Below, in pieces: positions 1 to 8,387 of a stretch of 25,670 nt of DNA. A model generated the notes under the pieces. The model did not search any database. It was not told where the DNA came from and saw only the letters and a list, made by a program, of their open reading frames with translations. Every line of letters starts with the position of its first letter. Position 1 is the first letter of the stretch. The position numbers and the translations under genes are program-made. The stretch is from an uncultured Lacibacter sp. (GTDB taxonomy: Bacteria > Bacteroidota > Bacteroidia > Chitinophagales > Chitinophagaceae). The DNA is taken from the NCBI RefSeq assembly GCF_946479605.1, contig NZ_CAMLGT010000024.1, positions 1 to 25,670 on the forward strand. The letters run 5' to 3'.

Positions 1-13
1 AACCCACACATAC

Positions 14-55
14 AAAAACAGCATCTGCCGCATTATGCAACCAGATGCTGTTTTT
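14..55. terminator. Bidirectional hairpin terminator
   Basis: A perfect 14-bp inverted repeat pairs 14-27 with 42-55 around a 14-nt loop. It is flanked by A and T runs, so it can act as an intrinsic terminator on both strands. It lies 22 bp past the stop codon of the minus-strand response regulator and probably ends that transcript. It may also end a plus-strand gene entering from outside the window. Confidence 0.8.
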
Positions 56-76
56 ATTTTATACAATACTTGAACC

Positions 77-1132
77 TTAGTTAATCAGGTTTTCCAATTT
101 CTTTTCATTCAGGATCACAATATTTCCGTCTTTAATATCAATGAGTTTTTCTGAACGGAAATCGCCCAATGTGCGGATGAGCGATTCAGTGGCAGTACCT
201 GCAATGCTTGCCAGGTTTTCCCTGCTGATGTTGATGGAGAAATGATCTTCGCCTTTCTGGTATTTTTTCTGCAGGCTGATCAGTGCATCGGCTACTTTTT
301 TGCGCAATGAGTTGTAAGCAAGTCCTAATAAATGTTCTTCTTTATCGGCTACATTTCTTGCCAGCAACTGAATAAATTTTTGTGCCACCTGGCTGTTGCT
401 GTTCATCAGTTCATCAAAATCTGCTTTTGGAATAATGGCCAGCTCACTGTCTTCCATTGCTTCGGCCGTTTCTTTGTAAGATCCTGCTTCCAGCAATGCC
501 ACATAACCAAGAAAATCACCTTCGTTATACAAACCAACTACCAGCTCTTTGCCATCATCGTTTGTCTTAAAGGTTTTTACTTTTCCTTTTACAATATAAA
601 ACAGGCGGGCAGCACGGTTGCCTTCGTTATAAACAGTTTGCTTCTTTTTGTATTTGTTTACGTCTCTGTCGGCTGTGAGCGATTCCAGTGCATCTTTTGA
701 TCCTGTTGCTGCCAGCAGTTTATTTACACCATCAAGTCCTGATGAATATTCTTCTTTCAGCAGATCAGCTTTTTTCAAACGTCCTTCAATAGCATTGAGC
801 AGTTCGGTACCGCTGAAGGGTTTGGTAATATAATCATCGGCACCCAGCTCCATCCCACGGCGCAAATCGCTACGTTCTGTTTTTGCTGTTAAGAAGATGA
901 ACGGAATGTTTTTTACGTTTTCGTTTTTATGCAGTGCATGTAATACACCATAACCATCCAGTACCGGCATCATAATATCGCACACGATGAGGTCGGGTTG
1001 TTCCGATAACGCTGTTTCAATACCAAGTTTTCCGTTGGCGGCTGTTACCACTTTGTAATTGGCCAGTTCAAGGATCTCGGCCGTGTTCTCCCTGATATCG
1101 TCGTTGTCTTCAATTAACAGAATCTTTTTCAT
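77..1132 (-). CDS. Response regulator: receiver domain fused to CRP/FNR-type regulator
   Basis: This 351-aa protein joins two signalling modules. Residues 1-120 are a CheY-like receiver with the acidic pocket (E8, D9), phospho-acceptor D52 in DIMMP, T82 and K104 in the TKPF motif. Residues about 140-260 read as a cyclic-nucleotide-binding-type beta-barrel (YNEGNRAARLFYIVKGKVK). Residues about 303-325 (SRENLASIAG, then ESLIRTLGDF) form a CRP/FNR winged helix-turn-helix. The expected role is a cytoplasmic transcription factor controlled by phosphorylation from the histidine kinase encoded 41 bp upstream. No Cys cluster of the FNR iron-sulfur kind is visible. Whether the barrel binds any nucleotide cannot be told from the sequence. 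The ATG start fits the receiver N-terminus exactly. The family is confident; target genes are unknown. Confidence 0.93.
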   Translation of the reverse strand: MKKILLIEDNDDIRENTAEILELANYKVVTAANGKLGIETALSEQPDLIVCDIMMPVLDGYGVLHALHKNENVKNIPFIFLTAKTERSDLRRGMELGADDYITKPFSGTELLNAIEGRLKKADLLKEEYSSGLDGVNKLLAATGSKDALESLTADRDVNKYKKKQTVYNEGNRAARLFYIVKGKVKTFKTNDDGKELVVGLYNEGDFLGYVALLEAGSYKETAEAMEDSELAIIPKADFDELMNSNSQVAQKFIQLLARNVADKEEHLLGLAYNSLRKKVADALISLQKKYQKGEDHFSINISRENLASIAGTATESLIRTLGDFRSEKLIDIKDGNIVILNEKKLENLIN

Positions 1133-1173
1133 CTGCAGATTTTAATTATGGTTAAACTATGTGCTGTGCGAAA

Positions 1174-2394
1174 TTACTTTTGTTTTTGAAAGCTTACAGT
1201 AAACTCAGTGCCTTTATCTGTTTCGCTTTTACAGGAAATAGTGCCGTTCATCAGTTCGGCATATTTCGCCACAATGTGCAGCCCCAACCCTGTTCCCTGG
1301 ATGTTGATGGCATTGGCCGCACGGAAAAAACGTTCAAACAAATGCTCCTGGTCTTCTTTTGAAATACCAATTCCGCTATCGCTTATCTTTAGTTCAATAC
1401 CCTCGTCTGTTACACTGGTACGGATGTTTATTTCCGACTCTTCCGGCGAAAACTTGATGGCATTTGTGAGCAAATTCAAACTGATATGTTTGAACATGCC
1501 GGGATCTAGCTCCACCTTCGTATCACCTTCGTGTACATATTTTATTCGCTGTCCCTTTTTGCAGATGTTCTGCATTTCAACCATCGTTTCCGTCATGTTC
1601 TTTTCAATATCGAACAAACTGAAACGTGCCTGTATCTTTCCTTCTTCAATTTTACCCACATTCAGGAAGTCATTCAAAATATCGGTGAGCAGGTTTACTG
1701 AGGAAATAATACGCTGAATATGTTTATCCCTCTTGGGCTGATCTTCGGTATTGGTATATTTCTGCAACAGGTAAACAGACGAAAGAACGGTACTCAACGG
1801 TGTGCGGAACTCATGCGATGCCACGGATACAAATCTCGACTTCAGTTCACCCAATTCCTTTTCTTTGCTGAGAGCGGCCATCAATTCTCTGTCTTTTTCT
1901 TCGGTTTCCTGTATCTGCTCGTTCAGTTTCTCTACTGTATCCCTTAACGACACAGTTCGGTCTTCTACTTTTTTCTCCAGCTCTTCATTTAACTGCACCA
2001 GCGCCTGTTCCGCTTTTTTGCGCAAGGTGATGTCGTTTACAAATGCAACAACAAATTTCTGATCATCGATATGGTAATTCCCAAGACTGATTTCCACCGG
2101 AAACTCAGAGCCATCTTTTTTTACCGCATACAGGTCAAGGCCAATACCCATGGGCCGGCTTTTGGGGTCGTGCATGTAGCCATTCCGGTGCCCTTCGTGC
2201 CGGTGTTGAAAACGGGCAGGTATGAGCATTTCAATTTTTTTACCCAGCAGCTCCTCATTATTGGCATAACCAAACTGCTCTAAGCCAAATGAGTTGATTG
2301 TGGTAATTTCTGCAGCGGTGTTCACTACAATTATTCCAATACTGGCGTGATCAAATAAAGTCTGAAAAAGTTTAGAATCTGCGTAGGACTGCAT
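1174..2394 (-). CDS. PAS-domain sensor histidine kinase
   Basis: This 406-aa kinase has an N-terminal PAS domain (residues about 7-125, ending in the typical DITLRKKAEQ exit), a coiled-coil linker (about 128-185), a HisKA dimerisation domain with phospho-acceptor H194 in SHEFRTPL, and an HATPase_c domain with N-box N311 (LLTNAIKF), G1 DSGIGI at 339-344 and G2 GTGLGL at 367-372. There is no signal peptide or membrane segment, so it should be a soluble cytoplasmic sensor. It is the first gene of a two-gene operon; the receiver-CRP regulator follows after 41 bp and is its likely phosphorylation target. The PAS ligand cannot be predicted: no heme or flavin signature residues are obvious. A TAACTTTA box at 2451-2458 on the minus strand is a plausible promoter element. 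Confidence 0.93.
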   Translation of the reverse strand: MQSYADSKLFQTLFDHASIGIIVVNTAAEITTINSFGLEQFGYANNEELLGKKIEMLIPARFQHRHEGHRNGYMHDPKSRPMGIGLDLYAVKKDGSEFPVEISLGNYHIDDQKFVVAFVNDITLRKKAEQALVQLNEELEKKVEDRTVSLRDTVEKLNEQIQETEEKDRELMAALSKEKELGELKSRFVSVASHEFRTPLSTVLSSVYLLQKYTNTEDQPKRDKHIQRIISSVNLLTDILNDFLNVGKIEEGKIQARFSLFDIEKNMTETMVEMQNICKKGQRIKYVHEGDTKVELDPGMFKHISLNLLTNAIKFSPEESEINIRTSVTDEGIELKISDSGIGISKEDQEHLFERFFRAANAINIQGTGLGLHIVAKYAELMNGTISCKSETDKGTEFTVSFQKQK

Positions 2395-2450
2395 GGGCGA
2401 AAGAAAAATTGGTGCGTTACGGCCTTTCTTTACTTGTTTTTTTGGCGCTG

Positions 2451-2458
2451 TAAAGTTA
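2451..2458 (-). promoter_or_regulatory. Putative -7 box of the kinase/regulator operon
   Basis: On the minus strand this reads TAACTTTA, matching 7 of 8 positions of the Bacteroidota TAnnTTTG element, about 57 nt before the kinase ATG. No clear TTG at -33 is seen, so support is modest. Confidence 0.35.
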
Positions 2459-2539
2459 CGATTTATAGGCCGGTAAAATAAGAGATATTCCTGTTTTCTT
2501 TCTTGCGGGAGATGATTAATTTACAAGAAAATCACCACC

Positions 2540-3145
2540 TTGATACAACGTGCTCTTAAAGACCCCGGGTTTTGGTTCCTGTTGCTTATGAACGGATACC
2601 TTATTTACTATTACCTTCAGCAACCCGGCGAATTCAATACCATTGTATGGATCTATTGGCTGCAAAGCGTGCTTATTGGCCTGTTCAGCTTTTTTGAATT
2701 ATTGATGGTATCATTCCCCGATGAAACAAGCCTGCGCATTAATAAACAACCGCTAAAAAAAGGCAATATGGGCCGTGCCGCCTGGTTCTTTCTTTTTCAC
2801 TATGGGTTTTTTCATTTTGTTTATGCTGTTTTTTTACTGGTGGGCAACAGCAAAGGAACAAACGGGCAACTGCTGTTAATTGCTGCAGGTATTTTTATAC
2901 TTGAAGGTACCATGCAGCTTATCCGCCGGCGTCCGGAACTGAAAAAGGAAAAAGTAAATGTGGGCAAAATGTTTTTTACACCTTACCTCCGTATTGTGCC
3001 CATGCACCTGATGATACTGGTACCTTCGTTTTTTGGCATCACAGCAAGTGTTGTGTTTCTTGTACTCAAAACAATTGCAGATGCAGGAATGTATCTGCTC
3101 GCCAACCAAAAAGATTTTTCCCTGCTGAAATCTTTAAGCCGATAA
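2540..3145 (+). CDS. Multi-pass membrane protein, DUF6498-like
   Basis: This 201-aa protein is strongly hydrophobic, with about five or six membrane segments: roughly residues 10-25, 33-60, 80-102, 108-125 and 148-190. They are separated by basic loops, such as the RRRPELKKEKVNVGK stretch after about residue 127. The layout (a first helix starting DPGFW, aromatic-rich helices, a FHYGFFHFVY segment) resembles DUF6498 proteins, whose function is unknown; this assignment is from memory of the family. The start is a TTG at 2540, because the frame is closed upstream by a TGA at 2513-2515 and the first ATG (2588) would cut into the first helix. It is the first gene of a tight plus-strand run with the DUF2130 gene 29 bp downstream. 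No catalytic motif is visible. Confidence 0.7.
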   Translation: MIQRALKDPGFWFLLLMNGYLIYYYLQQPGEFNTIVWIYWLQSVLIGLFSFFELLMVSFPDETSLRINKQPLKKGNMGRAAWFFLFHYGFFHFVYAVFLLVGNSKGTNGQLLLIAAGIFILEGTMQLIRRRPELKKEKVNVGKMFFTPYLRIVPMHLMILVPSFFGITASVVFLVLKTIADAGMYLLANQKDFSLLKSLSR

Positions 3146-3174
3146 CGTAAACTTGTAAAAAAGAACAGAAGAAT

Positions 3175-4371
3175 ATGTCAACTGAAATAAAATGCCCCAA
3201 CTGTGGTCATGAGTTTGAACCTACTGACAGCATCCGTGAGGAAGTACAGAAAGAATTGCGTACAAAAATGACCGAATGGCAAAAACAGCAGCAGCAAAAA
3301 TTTGATGTGCAGCTGCAGGAAGAAAAAAAGAAAACGCAAAAGGAAACCGAAGAGCTTATACGCAAAAACATTGTATCCGATTTTGAAAACAAGCTTCGCC
3401 TGCTGGAACAAAACAATAAAGACAATGAAGAAAAACTGAAAGAAGCACGGCAGCAACAGGTTGACCTGTTAAAACGGGAACAGGAGCTGAAAAATAAAGA
3501 AGCCGAACTGGAACTATCTGTACAGAAAAAACTGCAGGAAGAACGGGAAAAACTATCCGGTGAAATACGCAAGCTGGAAGAACAACGGATCGCCGCCAAA
3601 GAAACCGAATACCAGCTGCGGTTAAGAGAAATGGAAAAGCAACTGGAAGATCAAAAAAAACTGGCAGAAGAAATGAAACGAAAAGCAGAACAGGGTTCCA
3701 TGCAGTTGCAGGGCGAAGTGCAGGAGCTTTTACTGGAAGACCTGCTACGCCAGTCATTTCCGTATGACAGTATTGAAGAAGTGGGTAAAGGTGTACGTGG
3801 TGCCGATTGTATTTTGCTTGTACGCAATAAGTTTGGGCAAGAGTGCGGCAAGATTATTTTTGAAAGCAAACGCACAAAAGATTTTTCGGAACAATGGATC
3901 GAAAAATTAAAAGCTGATATGCGTAGTCAATCGGCGGATATTGCAGTGATCGTAACACAAGCCATGCCGAAAGGAGTTGACCGTTTCGGCGAAAAAGATG
4001 GCGTGTGGATATGCAGCTTTACAGAGGTAAAAGCGCTCACTTATGTATTGAGAGATTCTATTCTGCGGGTGGCACAGGCCACCAAAGGTCAGGAAAACAA
4101 AGGCGAAAAAATGCACATGCTGTATGATTACTTAACCGGCCATGAATTTGCTGAACAGTGGAAAGCGATACGGGAAGGGTTCATGAGTATGAAAACGTCT
4201 ATTCAAAAAGAACGTGATGCCATGGAAAAATTATGGAAGCAACGGGAAAAGCAATTAGAGAAAGTATTACTCAACGCTGCACATATCCGTGGATCAGTAG
4301 AAGGTATTGCAGGCTCCGATGTAAATATTGATCTGCTGGAAGATTCATCAGATCTGTTAACTGACGAATAA
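3175..4371 (+). CDS. DUF2130 coiled-coil protein with PD-(D/E)XK-like core
   Basis: This 398-aa protein starts with a half zinc-ribbon motif CPNCGHEF (residues 7-14), followed by a long charged coiled coil (about 20-175, rich in Glu, Lys and Gln). It then has the DUF2130 core from about residue 178: QGEVQELLLEDLL, FPYD, KGVRGADCILLV, GKIIFESKRTKDFSEQWIEKL, and DGVWICS. Within that core, E181, D211 and E230-x-K232 are spaced like the active site of PD-(D/E)XK nuclease folds. The nuclease idea is my inference from this pattern; the family has no settled function that I know of. A second helical region (about 330-375) lies near the C-terminus. The stop codon is 3 bp from the start of the metallopeptidase gene, so the two are surely cotranscribed. 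It is probably cytoplasmic. Confidence 0.88.
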   Translation: MSTEIKCPNCGHEFEPTDSIREEVQKELRTKMTEWQKQQQQKFDVQLQEEKKKTQKETEELIRKNIVSDFENKLRLLEQNNKDNEEKLKEARQQQVDLLKREQELKNKEAELELSVQKKLQEEREKLSGEIRKLEEQRIAAKETEYQLRLREMEKQLEDQKKLAEEMKRKAEQGSMQLQGEVQELLLEDLLRQSFPYDSIEEVGKGVRGADCILLVRNKFGQECGKIIFESKRTKDFSEQWIEKLKADMRSQSADIAVIVTQAMPKGVDRFGEKDGVWICSFTEVKALTYVLRDSILRVAQATKGQENKGEKMHMLYDYLTGHEFAEQWKAIREGFMSMKTSIQKERDAMEKLWKQREKQLEKVLLNAAHIRGSVEGIAGSDVNIDLLEDSSDLLTDE

Positions 4372-4374
4372 ATT

Positions 4375-5424
4375 ATGCCAAGAGATTCCGTACCGGTCAT
4401 ATTACACTATAAAGATTCCGCCTTCACGGTTTATTCGCTGGAGGAATATAATGCTTTACCCGATTCATTAAAAGGAAACGAAGCTCAGCAGTACTATATT
4501 GATTCTGTTTACCGTTCCATGGAATATGTGGCAGCTCCTGCTGTTGCAAGTGGTAATGAAGATACTGCTGACACATCCTTTTTTTTCTTTGCACTGTTTG
4601 TGTTCATTGTGTTTATTGCCTGGAGCATATACCGTGCTGTACAACAACTTATCACTGAAAAAAAAGCACATGCTTCTGTTCCGTCCATTGAAACCGAGGA
4701 ATCAATACAACAGGAACCCACAGCAAGTTATCTTGTTTACAAAGGAGCAAGCCTCCGTTTCAGTAATGAAGAAATTGATAAAGTATGCAGGAAGTATAAT
4801 TTTTATTATCAAAAACTACAGGCCGATCAGCAACTGTTGTTTACTGACCGTGTAAGACAATTCATCCGCAGCAAGGATTTTTATATCTGCTCTGCCAAGG
4901 GTTATAAAGAAATGCCTATTCTTATTTCTGCGTCTGCCATACAAATAACATTTGGGTTGAAAGATTTTTTACTGCCGCATTTTGCAAACATTGTTATTCA
5001 CCCGGAGGAGTATTTTGCGTATGATCCCTTCCGAGTGTTGGTAGGCAATGTGCAGGGGCAATCCATTTCGCTTTCATGGAAACATTTTTTACACGACTAC
5101 CAGCACCCTCATGACGGAAAAAATGTGGGCCTGCATGAAATGGCGCATGCCCTGCAGGTGCAATACTTATTCAGTAAAACAAAACGCAGTAATTCGTTTA
5201 AAGAAGACTATGCGCATTACGATCGTATTGATGATGCAGTGCTGAGTGCAGAACGCAGCAGCAGCAACAGGCTGTTTGATGATAATGCATTGCGCAACAG
5301 CAACGAGTTTTGGGCAACGGCTGTGGAATTGTTTTTTGAAAAACCTTCTGAGCTTCGTGCACAATATCCTGATCTGTATAAAAGCATGCACCTTGTATTA
5401 AACCAGGACCCTGCCTCTATGTAA
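4375..5424 (+). CDS. Membrane-anchored MtfA-type zinc metallopeptidase
   Basis: This 349-aa protein carries the gluzincin signature HEMAH (H254, E255, H258), with the likely third zinc ligand E311 in NSNEFWATAVELFFEKP. This is the pattern of the MtfA/peptidase M90 family; E. coli MtfA is about 265 aa, soluble, and acts with the glucose regulator Mlc. Here an extra N-terminal part is present: about 67 residues followed by one hydrophobic helix (about 68-90) and then basic residues, so the catalytic domain should face the cytoplasm on a membrane anchor. The substrate is unknown. It is the last gene of the DUF6498-DUF2130-peptidase run, 3 bp after the DUF2130 stop, and is followed by a hairpin shared with the convergent AAA ATPase gene. 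A role in membrane protein quality control would be a guess. Confidence 0.88.
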   Translation: MPRDSVPVILHYKDSAFTVYSLEEYNALPDSLKGNEAQQYYIDSVYRSMEYVAAPAVASGNEDTADTSFFFFALFVFIVFIAWSIYRAVQQLITEKKAHASVPSIETEESIQQEPTASYLVYKGASLRFSNEEIDKVCRKYNFYYQKLQADQQLLFTDRVRQFIRSKDFYICSAKGYKEMPILISASAIQITFGLKDFLLPHFANIVIHPEEYFAYDPFRVLVGNVQGQSISLSWKHFLHDYQHPHDGKNVGLHEMAHALQVQYLFSKTKRSNSFKEDYAHYDRIDDAVLSAERSSSNRLFDDNALRNSNEFWATAVELFFEKPSELRAQYPDLYKSMHLVLNQDPASM

Positions 5425-5429
5425 AAAGA

Positions 5430-5452
5430 AAGCCCCCGTTTCAGGAGGGCTT
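5430..5452. terminator. Hairpin terminator between convergent genes
   Basis: An 8-bp stem with one mismatch pairs 5430-5437 with 5445-5452. Read on the minus strand it is followed by a T-rich run, so it best serves the AAA ATPase gene, whose stop lies at 5458. The plus-strand side lacks a good T-tract. Confidence 0.65.
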
Positions 5453-5457
5453 CCGTA

Positions 5458-6984
5458 TTAATTAAAATCTTCACTGTCCAGATCTTCCTCCTCCTCATCG
5501 TCCCTGTTTGCACCAAGGTTAATGATGCTGCCCATAAGGTCATTGAATTCAATACGGCCTTCAACAATTTTCTTGCTGATGATGGAGTATGCAGCAAGAC
5601 CATGCAATACAAACTCCATTAACAACGCCGATTGTTTTTCATTGGCACTTTTGAAATATTTTTTCACCAACGGATACAAGCCATCCACACTGTATAATTG
5701 CTGGATCTTTTCCTCATCCTTTGTTCCCATTAACAACGTAAGCTTATTGCCTTTATCGAACCAGTTGCTGATGGATTTGTATGGATTATCTGCTGCTGTT
5801 TCCTGCCTGCGTTTTTTGAGTTGTTCCGGATTCGGAAAATATTGCAGGAACTGTGTGCGTATGGCTTTATCCAATAAATGAAATGCTACCTGGTAAGGAC
5901 CTTCCTGTTCACCCTCGTACACTAATTCAATTTTACCCGTGATGGAAGGTATTACGCCTATCAGATCGCTCAGCCAAACCTGTGTTTGTTTCTCTTTGTT
6001 TTGAATAGCACGCAACTCGGCCGTACTGATGGCATTTTCATACGCTGAAATGGTAAGCCTTGCACTAACACCACTCTTCTTATCAACATACTCACTGTTG
6101 CGTGCTTCAAATGCCACCTGTTCAATAATACGTTTCATCAGATCGCTCATGTCAACACGTTTCTGCTGATCGGGATGTATTGCAGCTTCCTGTTCAGTAA
6201 TAGCAAGGCCTGTTTCAATGGTTTTAGGATAGTGTGTGAGTATCTGGCTTTCAATACGGTCTTTCAATGGTGTTACAATAGATCCACGATTTGTATAGTC
6301 TTCGGGATTAGCAGTAAACACAAATAAAATATCAAGCGGCAAACGGAGTTTGAAGCCACGTATCTGCACATCACCTTCTTCAAGAATATTAAACAGAGAT
6401 ACCTGTATACGTGCCTGCAAATCAGGAATTTCATTGATCACAAATACGGAACGGTTGCTGCGTGGAATAATGCCGTAGTGTATCACACGTTCGTCAGCAA
6501 AACTTAATTTCAGGTTGGCTGCTTTGATGGGATCAATATCACCAATCAGATCAGCTACACTCACATCAGGTGTTGCCAGCTTTTCACCATACCTTTGCAA
6601 ACGATGGATCCATTCAATGGGAGTATCATCTCCCTTTAATGCAATCAGTTCTTTTGCATAATGAGAGATGGGATTTAACGGATCATCATTTACTTCGCTG
6701 CCTGCAACAACAGGAATGTACTCATCAAGCAGTTCTGTCATTAAACGTGCCATGCGTGTTTTTGCCTGTCCACGCAAGCCAAGAAACAGAATATTATGCC
6801 GTGACAGCAATGCACGCTCCACATCGGGTATCACCGAATCTTCGTAACCCAATATGCCGTGAAATACATTTTCGTTTTGCTGAAGTTTTGAAATTAAGTT
6901 TTGCCTTACTTCTTCTTTAATGCTTTTTGATTGATAGCCGCTTTTCTTTAACTCGCCTAATGTTTTTATTTTTTGTTCGCTCAT
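5458..6984 (-). CDS. MoxR/ChlI-type AAA+ ATPase
   Basis: This 508-aa ATPase has Walker A GLRGQAKT (69-76), Walker B VFVINE (180-185), sensor-1 TANPED (224-229) and a likely arginine finger in DRIES (R243). A ChlI-like segment (TPDVSVADLIGDIDP, about 138-152) lies between Walker A and B. Such proteins are hexameric chaperone-like ATPases that work with a VWA-domain partner; that partner is encoded just upstream on the same strand. The C-terminal 200 residues are helical and end in a highly acidic tail (DDEEEEDLDSED). The pair resembles magnesium-chelatase I/D organisation, but no H-subunit or tetrapyrrole genes are nearby, so a metal-insertion role is not supported. The client is unknown. A 202-bp repeat-containing spacer separates it from the VWA gene, so cotranscription is likely but not certain. 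Confidence 0.9.
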   Translation of the reverse strand: MSEQKIKTLGELKKSGYQSKSIKEEVRQNLISKLQQNENVFHGILGYEDSVIPDVERALLSRHNILFLGLRGQAKTRMARLMTELLDEYIPVVAGSEVNDDPLNPISHYAKELIALKGDDTPIEWIHRLQRYGEKLATPDVSVADLIGDIDPIKAANLKLSFADERVIHYGIIPRSNRSVFVINEIPDLQARIQVSLFNILEEGDVQIRGFKLRLPLDILFVFTANPEDYTNRGSIVTPLKDRIESQILTHYPKTIETGLAITEQEAAIHPDQQKRVDMSDLMKRIIEQVAFEARNSEYVDKKSGVSARLTISAYENAISTAELRAIQNKEKQTQVWLSDLIGVIPSITGKIELVYEGEQEGPYQVAFHLLDKAIRTQFLQYFPNPEQLKKRRQETAADNPYKSISNWFDKGNKLTLLMGTKDEEKIQQLYSVDGLYPLVKKYFKSANEKQSALLMEFVLHGLAAYSIISKKIVEGRIEFNDLMGSIINLGANRDDEEEEDLDSEDFN

Positions 6985-7022
6985 AATGCTTCTATATTTT
7001 TTCTTTTTTCAATTTTCCATTT

Positions 7023-7063
7023 GGCCTCACCCTCCTTCTCCCTCTCCTATTGAAAGGGAGCTG
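7023..7063. repeat. GC-rich palindromic intergenic repeat, copy 1
   Basis: A C/T-rich run leads into the imperfect palindrome CTCCCT (7038-7043) / AGGGAG (7055-7060). The composition and pattern resemble the other short palindromes at 7156-7186, 17519-17548, 25329-25359 and 25450-25476. It lies in the spacer between the VWA and AAA genes. Confidence 0.55.
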
Positions 7064-7155
7064 TACTGTTGTACAAATCCAAACCTATTATTCTTCCGTT
7101 GCAGCATTACAAATCAATTCAACATGCATCAACAAGACAGGGTTGTGTGTAGGCA

Positions 7156-7186
7156 GCCTCCCCTACCGGGGGAGGTTGGAGGAGAC
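7156..7186. repeat. GC-rich palindromic intergenic repeat, copy 2
   Basis: The stem CCTCCCC (7157-7163) pairs with GGGGAGG (7169-7175). On the minus strand the element begins AAGTCTCC, an octamer also found in the copy at 17519-17548. It begins immediately after the stop codon of the VWA gene and could act as an mRNA-stabilising or attenuating hairpin within the VWA-AAA transcript; that role is inferred. Confidence 0.65.
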
Positions 7187-8284
7187 TTAATACACCGTTT
7201 TCCTCTTTCCGCTTTCGAAATCTTTAAAAATAAATGCACCAAGTTTATCCAATGATGCAAAGAAGGCTTTGCCGTTATTCATTTCGGTAAATTCCTGTAC
7301 AAATTTTTGCAGGTATGGATCAGTAGCAATCATAAACGTAGTGATGGGTATCTTCAGCTTTTTACATTGTGCTGCAAGGTTGATGCAACGGTTCACCACT
7401 TTACGGTCAAGACCGAAACTGTTCTTGTAATATTTCTTACCAATCTTTAAACAAGTGGGTTTACCATCGGTGATCATGAAGATCTGTTTGTTGGGATTTT
7501 TTCTCCTGCGCAGAATTTCCATTGCCAGTTCAAGCCCCGCCACTGTGTTGGTATGATAAGGCCCCACCTGCAAATAAGGAAGATCCTTTACTTCAATAGG
7601 CCATGCATCATTACCAAACACCACAATATCAAGTGTATCTTTCGGATATTTTGTTTGAATGAGTTCGCTCAACGCCATGGCTACTTTTTTGGCCGGTGTA
7701 ATGCGGTCTTCACCATAAAGGATCATCGAATGCGAAATATCGATCATCAACACTGTTGATGTTTGTGTTTTGAAATCTGTTTCTCGTATTTCAAGATCAT
7801 CTTCACGCAGCATAAAACTGTCAATACCATGATTGATCTGTGCATTACGGATGGAATTGGTGAAATCGATCTGCTCCAATGTGTCACCAAACTGAAATGG
7901 TCTTGTTTCCGGGTTTATTTCATCACCTTGTCCGGGTTTAAATGTTTGATGATTGCCCTGCTTTGTTTTTTTGAGCTTCCCGAAAATTTCTTCCAGCGAT
8001 TGTTTGCGGATGGTTTGTTCTGTTTTTGCAGTGATCCTGAATTCGCCTGTTGCAGTATTTTCATCAAGGTATCCCTGCTGCTTCAGATCATCTATAAAAT
8101 CGCCTATACCATATTCATCATTGGTGAGTTGAAATTTCCGGTCGAGTTGATTTAACCAATCAAGTGCTTCGGCCACATCGCCACTGGTGTATGTAAGCAG
8201 TTGTGTGAACAGATCAAACAACTGTTCAAATTTCGATTTGCCATCTTTTGATGGATCATATTTCGAGAAAAAATGTCCGATCAT
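7187..8284 (-). CDS. VWA-domain (ChlD/CoxE-like) protein
   Basis: With the ATG at 8284 this is a 365-aa protein starting MIGHFFSKYDPSKDG, which I consider the family N-terminus. The frame can be extended to 8353 but the added 23 residues look non-homologous. A von Willebrand A domain fills the C-terminal half: the MIDAS motif DISHS (residues 182-186), a Thr in GPYHTNTVAG and an Asp in MITDGKPT complete the metal site. The N-terminal half is helical and charged (FEQLFDLFTQLLTYTSGDVAEAL). VWA proteins of this kind bind the adjacent MoxR-type ATPase and recruit clients. The ATPase gene follows on the same strand after 202 bp. No signal peptide is present, so it should be cytoplasmic. The client is unknown. 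Confidence 0.9.
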   Translation of the reverse strand: MIGHFFSKYDPSKDGKSKFEQLFDLFTQLLTYTSGDVAEALDWLNQLDRKFQLTNDEYGIGDFIDDLKQQGYLDENTATGEFRITAKTEQTIRKQSLEEIFGKLKKTKQGNHQTFKPGQGDEINPETRPFQFGDTLEQIDFTNSIRNAQINHGIDSFMLREDDLEIRETDFKTQTSTVLMIDISHSMILYGEDRITPAKKVAMALSELIQTKYPKDTLDIVVFGNDAWPIEVKDLPYLQVGPYHTNTVAGLELAMEILRRRKNPNKQIFMITDGKPTCLKIGKKYYKNSFGLDRKVVNRCINLAAQCKKLKIPITTFMIATDPYLQKFVQEFTEMNNGKAFFASLDKLGAFIFKDFESGKRKTVY

Positions 8285-8387
8285 AACTATACAATTTACT
8301 TCAAAATCCAATACCTCATTACCCGGTACTGTCAGTTGAGAATAGGATAACAAAAACTAAACCTGAAAAGTTCTTGCCGGTTTTTCC

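Noticed and set aside
2512..2559. 15-codon ORF overlapping the start of the DUF6498-like gene (ATG 2512)
   Set aside because: Too short, no supporting signal, and out of frame with the membrane protein; possibly a chance upstream ORF.
3207..3757. Long minus-strand frames opposite the DUF2130 gene
   Set aside because: They are Ser/Cys/Phe-rich mirror frames of a Glu/Lys-rich coiled coil and have no domain character.
2540..5424. Calling the DUF2130-MtfA cluster a new defence system
   Set aside because: No mobile-element context, no other defence genes and all components are common in housekeeping settings; kept only as a hypothesis in the findings.
7023..7186. CRISPR-like array
   Set aside because: Only two dissimilar palindromes with no regular spacing or repeated spacers.
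5458..8284. Magnesium chelatase (bchI/bchD) reading of the AAA-VWA pair
   Set aside because: No chelatase H subunit or other tetrapyrrole genes are nearby, and the VWA protein lacks its own AAA domain; the pair fits generic MoxR-VWA modules better.
8285..8353. Longer N-terminus for the VWA protein
   Set aside because: The additional 23 residues have no VWA-family character, and the ATG at 8284 gives the expected MIGHFFSKY start.
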